NCBI RefSeq assembly: GCF_025527015.1
Contig: NZ_JAODIM010000039.1
Coordinates: 186,001 to 250,000, forward strand
DNA from: Winslowiella arboricola
GTDB taxonomy: Bacteria > Pseudomonadota > Gammaproteobacteria > Enterobacterales > Enterobacteriaceae
Direction of reading: 5' to 3'
DNA length: 64,000 bases
Part shown: positions 34,126 through 43,276 of the stretch, in pieces
Numbering within the stretch: the first letter of the stretch is position 1
Layout: every line of letters starts with the position of its first letter
Notes under the pieces: model-generated
Told to the model about the DNA's origin: nothing
The model's input: the letters and a program-made list of their open reading frames with translations, nothing else
The model's database searches: none
Made by a program: the position numbers and the translations under genes

Positions 34126-35164
34126 GTTCCGGGCTAAAGGTTAAATCTCCGCGCGCTTGCGGCTGTGGTTGCGTACCCAGCCAGCTGCTGTAACCCAGCC
34201 GCTGCGCGGCGCCGAGACGGCTGCCCTGCACCTGATCGCTGGCAAGCAACAGGCGCACCTCCCAGCAAAATTCGATACCAAAATACTGGCGCAGCCAGTC
34301 ACGCAACTGGGTGGCTTTTGGCTCACCGGGCAGAAACTGGTTATAGGCTTCCAGCGACAGCGGCCCGAGTTCAACACGCACTTTATGTTGCACATCGCGC
34401 ACCGCCACGCCGAGAAACGCAGACTCGCCAAGTCGCGGCATACCACGTCCGGCTTTCAGCCGCGCCTGCTCGCGCTTATCAATCGCCATCCACTGCGGTA
34501 CGTTCTGCACCACCGTCACCGGCACCTGAAAATAGAGGCGTAATATCTTTTCCAGCCCCTCAGCATCGCGTGCCTGGCGGCTAAGATGCCCCGCCGCGGC
34601 AAACCGCGCATGGGCGCTGAGACTGCCGCGCTCAAGCTGGGCGGGTTGCCCCATACCAATCAGGCTGGCGAGGTAGTTTTCAAACGGACGATCGCCAGGG
34701 CGGTCGAGGGAAACGGTAGGTTGCGCATCGGCCCAGGCGCGATACAGCAACAGCGTCAGCCGGTGGTGAAACAGGTCGGCAAAGGCGGTAAGGCTGCTGT
34801 CCTGATGATGATAAACACGGTCGCGCGCGTACTCGGTCATATGCAGTGGCAGCGGCCCGTTCGGCCCAAACAGGCCGAAGCTGAGAATGCTGACATCATG
34901 CAGCTCGCTGCCTTCGCGCGGTCTGACTTCAGCCAGCGTCGAAGGGGCAAACGCCAGCGAAGGCTGCTGGCCAATGCGCAGCGGCTCATGACGCGGCTGC
35001 GGCGCGCGTCCCAGCAGGTAGCGCTGTCCGGCCTGCGCATCGAGACGACGCAGCAGCTGAAACAGGTCAAACCGCCACGGCGTCGCATTGCGCTGCGGCC
35101 AGAAACCGGCAGGCAGGCGGTGTAACTGTTGGATTTGCAGAGGCGCACTGGTTTCCGGGCTCAT
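34118..35164 (-). CDS. tssG: TssG baseplate protein
   Basis: 348 residues from the ATG at 35164 (AAGGA upstream, ATGA overlap with tssF); a longer frame to 35197 lacks an SD. Typical 'FDLFQLLRRLDAQ' near the start, 'FGLFGPNGPLPLHMTEYARD', and 'VRDVQHKVRVELGPL' mark the family (VasB/ImpH). TssG joins TssF, TssE and TssK in the baseplate wedge. Its stop codon lies inside the repeat array, so the extreme C-terminus may have been altered. Confidence 0.93.
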   Translation of the reverse strand: MSPETSAPLQIQQLHRLPAGFWPQRNATPWRFDLFQLLRRLDAQAGQRYLLGRAPQPRHEPLRIGQQPSLAFAPSTLAEVRPREGSELHDVSILSFGLFGPNGPLPLHMTEYARDRVYHHQDSSLTAFADLFHHRLTLLLYRAWADAQPTVSLDRPGDRPFENYLASLIGMGQPAQLERGSLSAHARFAAAGHLSRQARDAEGLEKILRLYFQVPVTVVQNVPQWMAIDKREQARLKAGRGMPRLGESAFLGVAVRDVQHKVRVELGPLSLEAYNQFLPGEPKATQLRDWLRQYFGIEFCWEVRLLLASDQVQGSRLGAAQRLGYSSWLGTQPQPQARGDLTFSPEPA

Positions 35165-37029
35165 AACAACGTCCTTTTGCCCATCCGCGGCGCCCACCAG
35201 CCGATATCACCACGCTGCTGGCTGGAAAGCGACATCTCCGTAAAGCTGTTCATCGATACCAGACGCGAGAAGACGCGTTCCAGCACGCTGCCCATTAACC
35301 ACGGGCTGCTGCCGGAAAAGGCCTGCTCGTCGACCTTCAGATCGATACCCACGCCGCGCGCAAACACAATCGGACCCGGCTCCGGCACCCGGCGGTTGAC
35401 CGCACGCAGCTGACAGTGGCGGATACCCTCAATCTGACGGGCAATCGGCGCTTCGGCGAGATTGGCGTACAGCCCTAACATCTGGCGCAATGCGCCGCTG
35501 CCTTTGCCCTGATCCTGCTCCATCAGGCTGAGATAGTTCATTTGCAGATGGCTGACCAGCCGCCAGGTGTTCAGTCCTTCCGCCAGCGACGGGCGCGGCG
35601 GCGTCGGATCTTTGCGCAAGGTCAGCTGCTTCACCGGAATCGAATCCGGCATCACGAAATTCGCCTGCCCTTGCTGGATCAGCATCAGTGGCAGATCGCG
35701 GCTGGTGCAGAGCACATCGGTAGTAAAGTGAGTCAGCTCATCACTCCACGGCGACTGCTTCTCATCTACCAGGGTGAGAAACACTTCCGAACCGACATAG
35801 CCAGTACGGGTGCCGTAACGTTGCGCCTGTTCGGACAGGGTTCGCTGCTCACGACGCAGGGAGAAATAGGCGCCGTAGTTGCCATCATCATTGCCGTAGG
35901 TGCTCCAGAAAGGCCGGAACACCTGCTCCTGCTTACCGCCGCTGGCATACAGCTTACTGACGGAGAACACTTCGTAATCCAGCGGACGGATATTATCCAC
36001 CACCAGATGATATTCGAACTGCCCTTCATTCAGCTTCTGCCGCTCGGCCACCCGCGGGAAAAGGTTGATCACCGGGGTGCAGTGCAGCGCCATATGCGAG
36101 ACATCCACCACCCGTTCCAGCGCCGGTTCGCTTTTATCCAGCAGCACCACGATTTCAAATTCGCGCGCCGTCGGGCTGCGCGCCAGCAGCGGACGCAGGC
36201 CATGCAGACTGAAAAACTGAAAGCGCTGCGGGAAGGCAAAATATTCATGCAGCAGACGATAGCCTTCAAAGTTGCGCATATCTTCCGGCAATAACGCCTG
36301 GTCGGCAGCGAAACCTTCGTGACGCAGTGCATCATCCGCCAGCGTCACGCGCTGCGGCTGTTTTTCTACCGTCTGACAGAACTGGCCGACGCCATGCGCC
36401 ATAATCAGCTCAAGCAGTTTTGTCGCCTGAATATCCGGGCCACTGAGGAAGAAGGTCAGATTATCGAAACTAAGATGGTTCAGTAACACCGCTTCGTCAC
36501 AGGCGATACGAATACGCAGCGCACTGGCGGCGCCTCGCTGGCCCAGACCAAGCTGATTCAGCGGCGCATCTGCCGGTACACCGCCCAGCTCCACCTGCTG
36601 GATACGGATCGGCTGCAACATCACATCCTGCGCGGTGGTGTAGCTACAGGTGACGCCGCTTTTTTTCAGCGTCAGACTGTCCATCATGGTGCCGCGCGGC
36701 ACATTAAAACCGTTGCGGATATCGCCCTTGCTGCTGTCCGGATGCAGTTCGGCGATGGCCATTGAAGGGGTTGGCGCAAGATAGTTCGGCGCAATCATCT
36801 CCAGCAGACGCTGGGAAAAACGCGGGAACTCGGCATCCATTTTTAACTGCACACGCGACGTCAGAAAGGCAAACCCCTCCATCAGACGCTCAGTGTAGGG
36901 ATCGGCCACTTCTATGCCGCGCATTCCCAGACGTCCCGCGACTTTTGGATAGCGCAGGGCAAACTCGGCGCCCATTTCGCGCAGATACGCCAGTTCACGG
37001 TTGTAGTAGTCGAGAAGTTTGCTGTCCAT
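35161..37029 (-). CDS. tssF: TssF baseplate protein
   Basis: 622 residues from the ATG at 37029 (MDSKLLDYYNRELAYLREMG, the standard TssF start); the frame runs on to 37119 but without a likely start. Family segments 'LRYPKVAGRLGM', 'FAFLTSRVQLKMDAEFPRFS' and 'PLMLIQQGQANFVMP' are present and the length is usual. Two TssF wrap one TssG in each baseplate wedge. It begins two bases after the stop of tssE and overlaps tssG. Confidence 0.95.
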   Translation of the reverse strand: MDSKLLDYYNRELAYLREMGAEFALRYPKVAGRLGMRGIEVADPYTERLMEGFAFLTSRVQLKMDAEFPRFSQRLLEMIAPNYLAPTPSMAIAELHPDSSKGDIRNGFNVPRGTMMDSLTLKKSGVTCSYTTAQDVMLQPIRIQQVELGGVPADAPLNQLGLGQRGAASALRIRIACDEAVLLNHLSFDNLTFFLSGPDIQATKLLELIMAHGVGQFCQTVEKQPQRVTLADDALRHEGFAADQALLPEDMRNFEGYRLLHEYFAFPQRFQFFSLHGLRPLLARSPTAREFEIVVLLDKSEPALERVVDVSHMALHCTPVINLFPRVAERQKLNEGQFEYHLVVDNIRPLDYEVFSVSKLYASGGKQEQVFRPFWSTYGNDDGNYGAYFSLRREQRTLSEQAQRYGTRTGYVGSEVFLTLVDEKQSPWSDELTHFTTDVLCTSRDLPLMLIQQGQANFVMPDSIPVKQLTLRKDPTPPRPSLAEGLNTWRLVSHLQMNYLSLMEQDQGKGSGALRQMLGLYANLAEAPIARQIEGIRHCQLRAVNRRVPEPGPIVFARGVGIDLKVDEQAFSGSSPWLMGSVLERVFSRLVSMNSFTEMSLSSQQRGDIGWWAPRMGKRTLL

Positions 37030-37031
37030 AA

Positions 37032-37601
37032 TTAGCCTATGTCTTCCAGCTTGAAATGCCCGTTTTCCAGATCCACATCGGTGCGGAACAGAAACTCCAG
37101 CGGATAGGGCACGCACCACAGCCGCCCTTTAATCTCAATCGACAGCACGTTGTGCAGATCGAGGGATTTCAGCTCCGAAATACAGCGCACCTGCAATCCC
37201 TGCGGCAGAATACGTGGTTCAAAATTGAGAATGGCGTCGGTGAGTTTGCGCTGAATATCGCCCCACTCAATATCGGACATGCGTTTACCCGACAGCGGCA
37301 CCACGCCAAAATTAACCACCGAGCGCCGTACTTCGTCATAGCCATCAAGGTCGTAAACCGCTTCGCTGTTGATGCAGTTAAACAGCCACTGCAAATCACG
37401 CAGCACATTGCGTCGCAGGGTGGTGTGGGAAATCAGGGTGTTATGCGCCGCTTCGCTGGTTTTATGCGGCGCATCGTCGGTCAGGCGGTCCAGCAGTGAC
37501 GGCTGCAGTTTATCGCGGGCACTGAGGCTCTCTTTTTTGCTGCGCTGGCGAAAACCGCCGTGAAGCAGATCGTGGCCGTAAGCATTAAAGGAGTCACTCA
37601 T
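37032..37601 (-). CDS. tssE: TssE gp25-like baseplate protein
   Basis: 189 residues from the ATG at 37601 (GGAG nine bases upstream); the frame reaches 37622. Contents 'LLDRLTDDAPHK', 'LRRNVLRDLQWLFNC', 'VYDLDGYDEVRRSVVNFGV' and 'IKGRLWCVPYPLEFLFRTDV' match gp25-like TssE. Start overlaps the tagJ stop by eight bases. Confidence 0.92.
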   Translation of the reverse strand: MSDSFNAYGHDLLHGGFRQRSKKESLSARDKLQPSLLDRLTDDAPHKTSEAAHNTLISHTTLRRNVLRDLQWLFNCINSEAVYDLDGYDEVRRSVVNFGVVPLSGKRMSDIEWGDIQRKLTDAILNFEPRILPQGLQVRCISELKSLDLHNVLSIEIKGRLWCVPYPLEFLFRTDVDLENGHFKLEDIG

Positions 37602-38421
37602 CGCCGGACTCCGCTGCGTCAAATACCAGCCGCGTCAGATTCAGCAGCGGAAACTGCTGTTCCGCATCCAGCCAGGCTTTCTGGCCGCTGCCGGTAAAGG
37701 TCAGTTCATCATTACTGTGCCATTCGGTGACTTTCGCCAGCCGCACCGCATCAGACGCCTGCTCGTCAAACGGATAGCGTAGCGGGATCTGGCAAACCTG
37801 CTCGCTACCATCCACCAGCTGCACCAGTGTATGACGCCACACCAGATCGGTGACGCTGGCCGGAGGCTGGAACTGCATCTCGCTGATCAACGAGAACGGC
37901 AGCCAGTAGTACTGACCATTGACCGCCATTTCACACACCGGCCCGAGTCGGCCATCGCCATCGGTTAACCACTCCACCGCCTGCCCCTGCTCGTCGTCCT
38001 GCAGCCAGAGCTGCGCCGGACTCAGTGGCGCGCTATCGAGCGCCGCCGCACGTAGCGTGGCGGCGCGCGCGTTGTCGCCCTGGCGTTCAGCGACCAGCGC
38101 CTGGTGCAGCTCGCTGACCCACTCCGCGCCTTCGCCCGGCAGGCGCGGCGCGGCTTCACCGGCGAATACCGCAGCACGGGCGATTTCCGCGGCAATACAC
38201 TGATCCAGCAGCGTGATCGTCGGCTGCGCCTGTGGTTTTAGCGCCAGCCAGGATTTCATCTGCGCACGGGCGCGCTGCCACTGGCCATTCAGGCACAGCA
38301 GTTGCACCAGCGCCGCACGATGATCGGCATTGGCTGGCTCAGCGCGAATGCGGTTTTCCACCGCGCTTAACGCCTCAGCCAGCGATTGTCCGTCCATCAG
38401 TTGTGAAAATGAATGCATCAT
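37594..38421 (-). CDS. tagJ: TagJ (ImpE family) T6SS accessory protein
   Basis: 275 residues. TPR-like N-terminus (SLAEALSAVENRIRAEPANA, ALVQLLCLNGQWQRARAQMK), then the ImpE body with 'VNGQYYWLPFSLISEMQFQP' and 'LVWRHTLVQLVDGSEQVCQI'. TagJ binds the N-terminus of TssB and is thought to tune sheath dynamics. It lies in the tssE-tssF-tssG operon. Confidence 0.9.
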   Translation of the reverse strand: MMHSFSQLMDGQSLAEALSAVENRIRAEPANADHRAALVQLLCLNGQWQRARAQMKSWLALKPQAQPTITLLDQCIAAEIARAAVFAGEAAPRLPGEGAEWVSELHQALVAERQGDNARAATLRAAALDSAPLSPAQLWLQDDEQGQAVEWLTDGDGRLGPVCEMAVNGQYYWLPFSLISEMQFQPPASVTDLVWRHTLVQLVDGSEQVCQIPLRYPFDEQASDAVRLAKVTEWHSNDELTFTGSGQKAWLDAEQQFPLLNLTRLVFDAAESGDE

Positions 38422-38441
38422 GGCTCCTCAGAGGGCGTCGG

Positions 38442-39428
38442 TTACTTCAGGGTGCGGAACGCACCTGCTGCGGGATCTTTTAACTGCGGCGAGAGGGCTT
38501 GCACCAGTCCGATAGGTTGTTTGTCGCTGTTCAGATAACTGCCCCAGCTTTTGCGCACTTCGTTAACCCGCGCTTTTAACATATCTTCGTCGCTGGCTTC
38601 CTGCGGCGTCATCTGTACCGCAATCACACCGTTTGCGCTCCAGCTGTTGCTCTGCGGCTGCCATGGCAGGATCAGCCAGCTCTGCGGTGACTTGTCATTA
38701 CGCAGCACCATACGTTCGTTGTTGACGGTGGTGATGCGCAGGGCGTCATCACTCTTTTTCAGTCCTTCAACCGGGAAACCGCTGACAAAAGTGACACGGG
38801 TGGTTTTAGTCGCGCCGTTTTCGCTGCGGGTCATCGTGCTCTGCCCGTGCAGCCAGCCATCATCGCTACATTTCATCTCTGCTTTGCCCGGCACAAAAAG
38901 CGCCGAGGTCTGGCTGGCATCGTTCCACCAGGTGCGGAAATGACAACCATTAATCAGACTGAACTGTAACCATGGTGTGGTATCGGCAGCCGGTGACAAC
39001 TCTTCCGGCGTCGGCGCTGGCGCTGCGGTTTCAGCCGCTGGCTCAGCAGGTGCTTCAGAGACTGCTGGCGCTGGCGGCGGGGTGATTTCCACTGCCCAGT
39101 TATTCGCCTTGTGGGCGCTGCCTTCCGCCAGGGCATTGCCGGCGTTGTCATTCATCTGCCAGTTCAGGCTGCGCAATGAGTTACATTCAGAACTCATCAG
39201 CCCGCTGACGCGCGGCAGGAACGCCTTCAATACTTCGGGATCTTTACTCTCACGCGAGACAATGCGCAGCGGGACTTCTCTGGCGCACCAGCTTGAGACG
39301 TTTTTATTTTTTACATTGTCGATCCAGATTTCCAGTTTCAGAGTGGGAGAGTAAACCAGTTGGAAGTTTTCAGCGGCGGCACTGCCCGCCATGCAGAGGG
39401 CTAAAACGCCCGATAGCCAGTATTTCAT
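38442..39428 (-). CDS. Exported T6SS-linked protein of unknown function
   Basis: 328 residues with signal peptide (MKYWLSGVLALCMAGSAAA-EN). The first domain has Cys in 'VSSWCAREVPLRIVSRESKD' and 'SSECNSLRSLNWQM', then a Pro/Ala linker (~130-160: APAVSEAPAEPAAETAAPAP), then a second domain with 'LINGCHFRTWWND' and 'EMKCSDDGWLHGQ'. Paired Cys in both fit disulfides in the periplasm. I do not recognise the family. Position between the phosphatase and tagJ argues for a structural or sensing role, not immunity. Confidence 0.7.
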   Translation of the reverse strand: MKYWLSGVLALCMAGSAAAENFQLVYSPTLKLEIWIDNVKNKNVSSWCAREVPLRIVSRESKDPEVLKAFLPRVSGLMSSECNSLRSLNWQMNDNAGNALAEGSAHKANNWAVEITPPPAPAVSEAPAEPAAETAAPAPTPEELSPAADTTPWLQFSLINGCHFRTWWNDASQTSALFVPGKAEMKCSDDGWLHGQSTMTRSENGATKTTRVTFVSGFPVEGLKKSDDALRITTVNNERMVLRNDKSPQSWLILPWQPQSNSWSANGVIAVQMTPQEASDEDMLKARVNEVRKSWGSYLNSDKQPIGLVQALSPQLKDPAAGAFRTLK

Positions 39429-39452
39429 AGGGTTCCTTGCGCAAAGCTGTGT

Positions 39453-40250
39453 TTAGTCCCGAGGGGGAAAAAATTGCGCCGCCTCAGCCAGTGAATGCAG
39501 CAGTGTGGTGTCCTGGGGCGATCCGACCCAGACCGCGAGGGCACTGTAGTTATCCTGTTTTTCTCCCGGCTGGCGTGGCTGGGTATCGATAATTTGCTGC
39601 ATCAGGGTCAGCCACTCATCCGGCGTATTGACCATATGCAGCGACTGCTCCATCTGACGCGCCGCCACACCGTGCCAGAAGCCATCGGTGCAGAGCAGGA
39701 AGACGTCACCATCTTCGATCGGCACCACGTCGCTGTAGCTGGCGTCGCGCTCTTCATCACCCATACCGAGGGCAAAATAGAGCAGATTGCTGTTGATGCC
39801 TTCAGCGGAGTGCCCGGCATCGGTCATCTGCTGCACCAGGCTGTGGTCGGTGGTCATTTCCCGCACATAACCACGGCGGAACTGGTAGAGACGACTGTCG
39901 CCAGCATGTGTCCAGTAGGCCAGCTGGTAATCGCGATCAATAAACAGACCAACCAGCGTGGTGCCCATACGGTGAAAGGTCGGCGTATCCTGCTGCGCCT
40001 GACGAATCGCCGTATTGGCTTCGCCGACAAAGTCACGGATACGCTGGGCATTGAGGTGCTGATCGGCGTCGAAACTGTCCAGGATGGTGTCGCGGGCGAG
40101 CTTCGCCGCCACATCACCACCGGGAAAGCCAGCAACGCCGTCACAAACCACAAAGCAGGCAGAGCGCTCACCGACGCTTTCACCAGTCTGATCCTGGTTA
40201 CTGGCGCGGTCGCCCTGCTTCGATATCGAGGCAATATTGATATTTATCAT
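39453..40250 (-). CDS. pppA: PP2C-type T6SS serine/threonine phosphatase
   Basis: 265 residues. PP2C motifs: 'QGDRASNQDQTGE', 'CFVVCDGVAGFPGGDVAA', 'LAYWTHAGDSRLYQFRRG', 'TTDHSLVQQM', 'DVFLLCTDGFWHGV' hold the metal-binding Asp residues. It should reverse PpkA phosphorylation of the FHA protein or other targets. The start overlaps the tagH stop (ATGA). Confidence 0.9.
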   Translation of the reverse strand: MININIASISKQGDRASNQDQTGESVGERSACFVVCDGVAGFPGGDVAAKLARDTILDSFDADQHLNAQRIRDFVGEANTAIRQAQQDTPTFHRMGTTLVGLFIDRDYQLAYWTHAGDSRLYQFRRGYVREMTTDHSLVQQMTDAGHSAEGINSNLLYFALGMGDEERDASYSDVVPIEDGDVFLLCTDGFWHGVAARQMEQSLHMVNTPDEWLTLMQQIIDTQPRQPGEKQDNYSALAVWVGSPQDTTLLHSLAEAAQFFPPRD

Positions 40251-42178
40251 TTGTCCGATCGGTTCTGAGAGTCTTTGTACTGGTTAACTTCCATGTCGTA
40301 GGCGTGCAGGAAAGCTTCGCCAAACAGGGTATGGAAGTCGTCTTCGATTTCGCCAGCGGTCTCTTTATAGCGCTGAGTGAAGTGTTCCCAGAGCGCCGCC
40401 TTGCGACTGCTGGAGAAACCGATACGCGAGGTAATACCCTCTTCGCGCGCTTCAGCTTCCAGCTGCTCCGGGTTAAACGACTGCAACATCGAGGCGATAA
40501 TCGCGCGGATCCCGGCAATCATGCCGAGCTGGTGAGCCTGCAAGTCGATCAGTGCATCGCGCACTGACTGGCTCGGGGCCATAAAGCCCGGCATACGGCT
40601 GCCGTACATCTGCATCAATACTGATTTACCCGACGGCAGCAGCTTAAACGGGTTATTGGCTTCGTCGAGGATCACGGTCATTTCAGCTTTTACGCCGCGC
40701 TTCAGAATCGAACGCGAGGAGAGCAGCGCGACCGTACCCTGCGAGAACATGCTCAGCATCTGGCCTAACTGATACATCTGCGCTTTATCAAACTGCGGTA
40801 CTGGCTGCAGATCGTTGAGGCCCATGCCGTCGATCAGTGACTGCAACAGTTCGCCTTCCAGCGACGTGCCGTTACCCGCTGGAGGTGGCGTGCTGGCCGC
40901 GCGTTTTGCCTGCGGCGCGCTGCGATAATCCACCGGATCGATACGTAAACGTCCTTTTGGCGGCGGCACCGGATTACGCGCAACCGCCTGCGGTGTCGGC
41001 AGCGTGATACCGCTGTAGACGACGTTAGAGGTTTCACTGATATCCTGGTTAGAAGGCAGCTCAGCAAACAGCGGCGAAGCTTCCAGATCCGCCAGTTCCG
41101 GTGATGTCTCTGCGCTGGCGGCTGGTGGCGGCGTCGTTTCCGCTGCATGGCTAACCATCGGTTCCGCATCAGGAATCGGTGACGGTTCCGGGGTATAAAT
41201 CGTCGAGGGTTCCGGCGCAACCTCAGGTGCTTTCGCGGCAGGCGGGCTGCTTTCCGGCGCGGTTAACGGTTTAGCGCCGCTCATCATCAGACCCAATGGA
41301 TCATCCTGGCTGATGGCGTTGCTGGCACCTGCTTCATGACCGCCGAATAACGCCAGCGGATCCTGCTGCGGATCGGCTTTATGCTGCTCCGGTTCCGGCA
41401 TCAGTGGCTGCTTCGCCAGTGTCGACGGCGAGCGGTCATCAAGAATACTTTCACCATCGAACAGTCCGTCGCCGCCAAACAGATCGTTAGGATCGTTGCT
41501 TTGTCTGGCTTTCAGCGCGTCATCGCTGGCCAGCAGCTGCGCCAGCGGATCATCCGGATTGCGCTCCGGCGACGGCGAGGCCATCAGCGGATTGATATGA
41601 TCAATGCTCTCTGGCGCCAGCGGATTTTTGCGCGTGGCGGAGAGGCTGTCGGAAATAGAAAACTCCTGCACCAGGCTGTCCCAGATTTCTGTCGGGATAG
41701 CGGCAGGTTTACCTTCAGCGGTGGCGGCTGGCGCGGTGGCCTGCTGCACGGGTGGCTGTGGCTGCGGCTGCGGCTGTGGCTGCACCGGCGGCGCGGTCTG
41801 TGGCTGCACCGGCGGCGGCGTCGGGCGTGGCGTAGCGACCGGTTGCGCCGGACGCGGCTGACTACCGATTTCATTGACTACCAGCTGGTAATCATCAATA
41901 CCCAGCACATCGCCATCCTGTAACTCAACCTGACGGCCGCGCTCCAGCGGAATATCATTCAGGAGTACTAAGGTCACATTACCGCGATTGGTAATACGGC
42001 ATTCGCCACTGGCGGCAATATGCACAATCGCCTGCAAGCGTGAGATGGTGCGGTTATCATCCGGCAATACCAGATTATTATCCGCTCCACGACCAATGGT
42101 GCCGCCTGGCGGTAAAAAATCACAGCTGGTTTGCGGCGGTTGATGGCCAGGTTTGTTCGTTATTATCGTAAATCGCAT
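40247..42178 (-). CDS. tagH: TagH, T6SS FHA-domain protein
   Basis: 643 residues from the ATG at 42178 (AGGA upstream); the longer frame to 42277 would begin inside a large inverted repeat and is unlikely. FHA domain ~1-100 (GTIGRGADNNLVLPDDNRTI, ISRLQAIVH), long Pro/Gln-rich middle, and the TagH C-terminal domain ~430-640 (LLSSRSILKRGVKAEMTVIL, FSSSRKAALWEHFTQRYKET). Likely reader of the PpkA phosphothreonine and trigger of assembly. It is translationally coupled to pppA. Confidence 0.92.
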   Translation of the reverse strand: MRFTIITNKPGHQPPQTSCDFLPPGGTIGRGADNNLVLPDDNRTISRLQAIVHIAASGECRITNRGNVTLVLLNDIPLERGRQVELQDGDVLGIDDYQLVVNEIGSQPRPAQPVATPRPTPPPVQPQTAPPVQPQPQPQPQPPVQQATAPAATAEGKPAAIPTEIWDSLVQEFSISDSLSATRKNPLAPESIDHINPLMASPSPERNPDDPLAQLLASDDALKARQSNDPNDLFGGDGLFDGESILDDRSPSTLAKQPLMPEPEQHKADPQQDPLALFGGHEAGASNAISQDDPLGLMMSGAKPLTAPESSPPAAKAPEVAPEPSTIYTPEPSPIPDAEPMVSHAAETTPPPAASAETSPELADLEASPLFAELPSNQDISETSNVVYSGITLPTPQAVARNPVPPPKGRLRIDPVDYRSAPQAKRAASTPPPAGNGTSLEGELLQSLIDGMGLNDLQPVPQFDKAQMYQLGQMLSMFSQGTVALLSSRSILKRGVKAEMTVILDEANNPFKLLPSGKSVLMQMYGSRMPGFMAPSQSVRDALIDLQAHQLGMIAGIRAIIASMLQSFNPEQLEAEAREEGITSRIGFSSSRKAALWEHFTQRYKETAGEIEDDFHTLFGEAFLHAYDMEVNQYKDSQNRSDK

Positions 42179-42208
42179 AACGGGTTCCTGCTTAGGTATA
42201 TTCGGTGT

Positions 42209-42259
42209 CTGTATCGCGCGCGTCTTTCTTATATAAGGTATAAGGCGCGCGCGATACAG
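42209..42259. repeat. Large inverted repeat in the tagH leader
   Basis: Perfect 14-base arms (ctgtatcgcgcgcg / cgcgcgcgatacag) at 42209-42222 and 42246-42259, separated by 23 AT-rich bases that include 'cttatataag'. It lies 31-81 bases upstream of the tagH start. No T-run follows on either side, so it does not look like a terminator. It could be an operator or an RNA stem. Confidence 0.85.
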
Positions 42260-42375
42260 GCACTGAAAATAAATCATTATTAATAACAGGGGGTGCTGTG
42301 GCTAAATACAGTTCGAATTAATAATATAAAATTATATTCACCTGATCATGGCCTTATAATTGCTGAATTTATAAA

Positions 42376-42777
42376 TTAACCATCATACGGAATCTGTTTT
42401 AGCTGCGCGGTGCGTTCCTCATCAAGACGAGCAATACAGTTATTAGTGAACACAATATAAGGATTAGAGCCTTTGTCGGCGATATGCGCCTCAAGCTTAC
42501 ATTGATTATCGCGATACTTTAGCCAGCCACGCTGTACCTCAGTAAAAACCGTCATATACTCTTTTTTAACCGTTTCCTCGGCAGAAAAAGCCACTGTGAC
42601 TCTTTTTCTGGCGTTGAGATACTCGGTATTCAGTTCTTTTTCAGCAGTGACTTTATTGGTTTCGGCACAAATAAATACATCAGGATCACTGGCTTTCTTA
42701 GAGCAATCTTCCATCGCATTCACCACACCGCTAAATCCCAGACACAGGGCAACAACAGAGAAACAGGTGATTTTCAT
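42376..42777 (-). CDS. LprI/DUF1311 exported protein 1, putative immunity
   Basis: 133 residues with signal peptide (MKITCFSVVALCLGFSGVVNA-ME). Mature DUF1311 fold: CSKK...C, 'LNTEYLNARKRV', 'QRGWLKYRDNQCKLEA', 'NNCIARLDEERTAQLKQI'. DUF1311 includes the lysozyme inhibitor LprI of Mycobacterium. It and its neighbour (42867) follow a lysozyme-like effector, so protection from that enzyme is the likely role. Lower GC than its neighbours. Confidence 0.8.
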   Translation of the reverse strand: MKITCFSVVALCLGFSGVVNAMEDCSKKASDPDVFICAETNKVTAEKELNTEYLNARKRVTVAFSAEETVKKEYMTVFTEVQRGWLKYRDNQCKLEAHIADKGSNPYIVFTNNCIARLDEERTAQLKQIPYDG

Positions 42778-42866
42778 AGTAATATTATATTGGCGCTTAA
42801 ATCTGAGTCGTTAATAAGCTGACGACAATAAAGCTGCTTACTGTCGTCATGCATTGCAGCGTGTTA

Positions 42867-43265
42867 TCACTGATAAGGGATCTGCTTTAACTGCTCAACA
42901 CGCTGCTGGTTGATCTCGCTGATACAATTGCTGGTCAGTGTGTCGTAAGCAGCGGTGCCCTCTTCGGCGAGGAAAGCCTGCATCTTGCACTGATTGTCAC
43001 GGTACTTCAGCCAGCCACGCTGCGAATCGAGCAGGTTCTGCTGATAGGTCTTTTGCAGTTTATCATCCGCCTTATAAGCCGTAGTGATACGGCCTTTGGC
43101 TTCAGTCCAGGCTTTATTCAACGCCTGCTCTGCCGCTTCTTTGCCCTGCTTTGCACAACTGTCGATTTGCGCGCTGACGTCAGGATTGGAACAATCAGCA
43201 GCCCAAAGCGAAGTACTGATACTCATGCCGGCCAGCATTGCGGCAGCGATTAAAATTTTCTTCAT
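42867..43265 (-). CDS. LprI/DUF1311 exported protein 2, putative immunity
   Basis: 132 residues with signal peptide (MKKILIAAAMLAGMSISTSLWA-AD). DUF1311 marks: CSNPDVSAQIDSC, 'LNKAWTEAKGRITTAY', 'QRGWLKYRDNQCKMQA', 'SNCISEINQQRVEQLKQIPY'. About half of its mature residues agree with the 42376 protein. It starts 11 bases after the effector's stop and is probably its primary antidote in the periplasm. Confidence 0.82.
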   Translation of the reverse strand: MKKILIAAAMLAGMSISTSLWAADCSNPDVSAQIDSCAKQGKEAAEQALNKAWTEAKGRITTAYKADDKLQKTYQQNLLDSQRGWLKYRDNQCKMQAFLAEEGTAAYDTLTSNCISEINQQRVEQLKQIPYQ

Positions 43266-43276
43266 AACACGCCCTG

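Noticed and set aside
33676..34193. Long open frames on both strands across the repeat array (GENAAPT / RRKRRPY-type repeats)
   Set aside because: They are translations of the palindromic repeat in several frames, with no ribosome-binding site and no protein-like composition.
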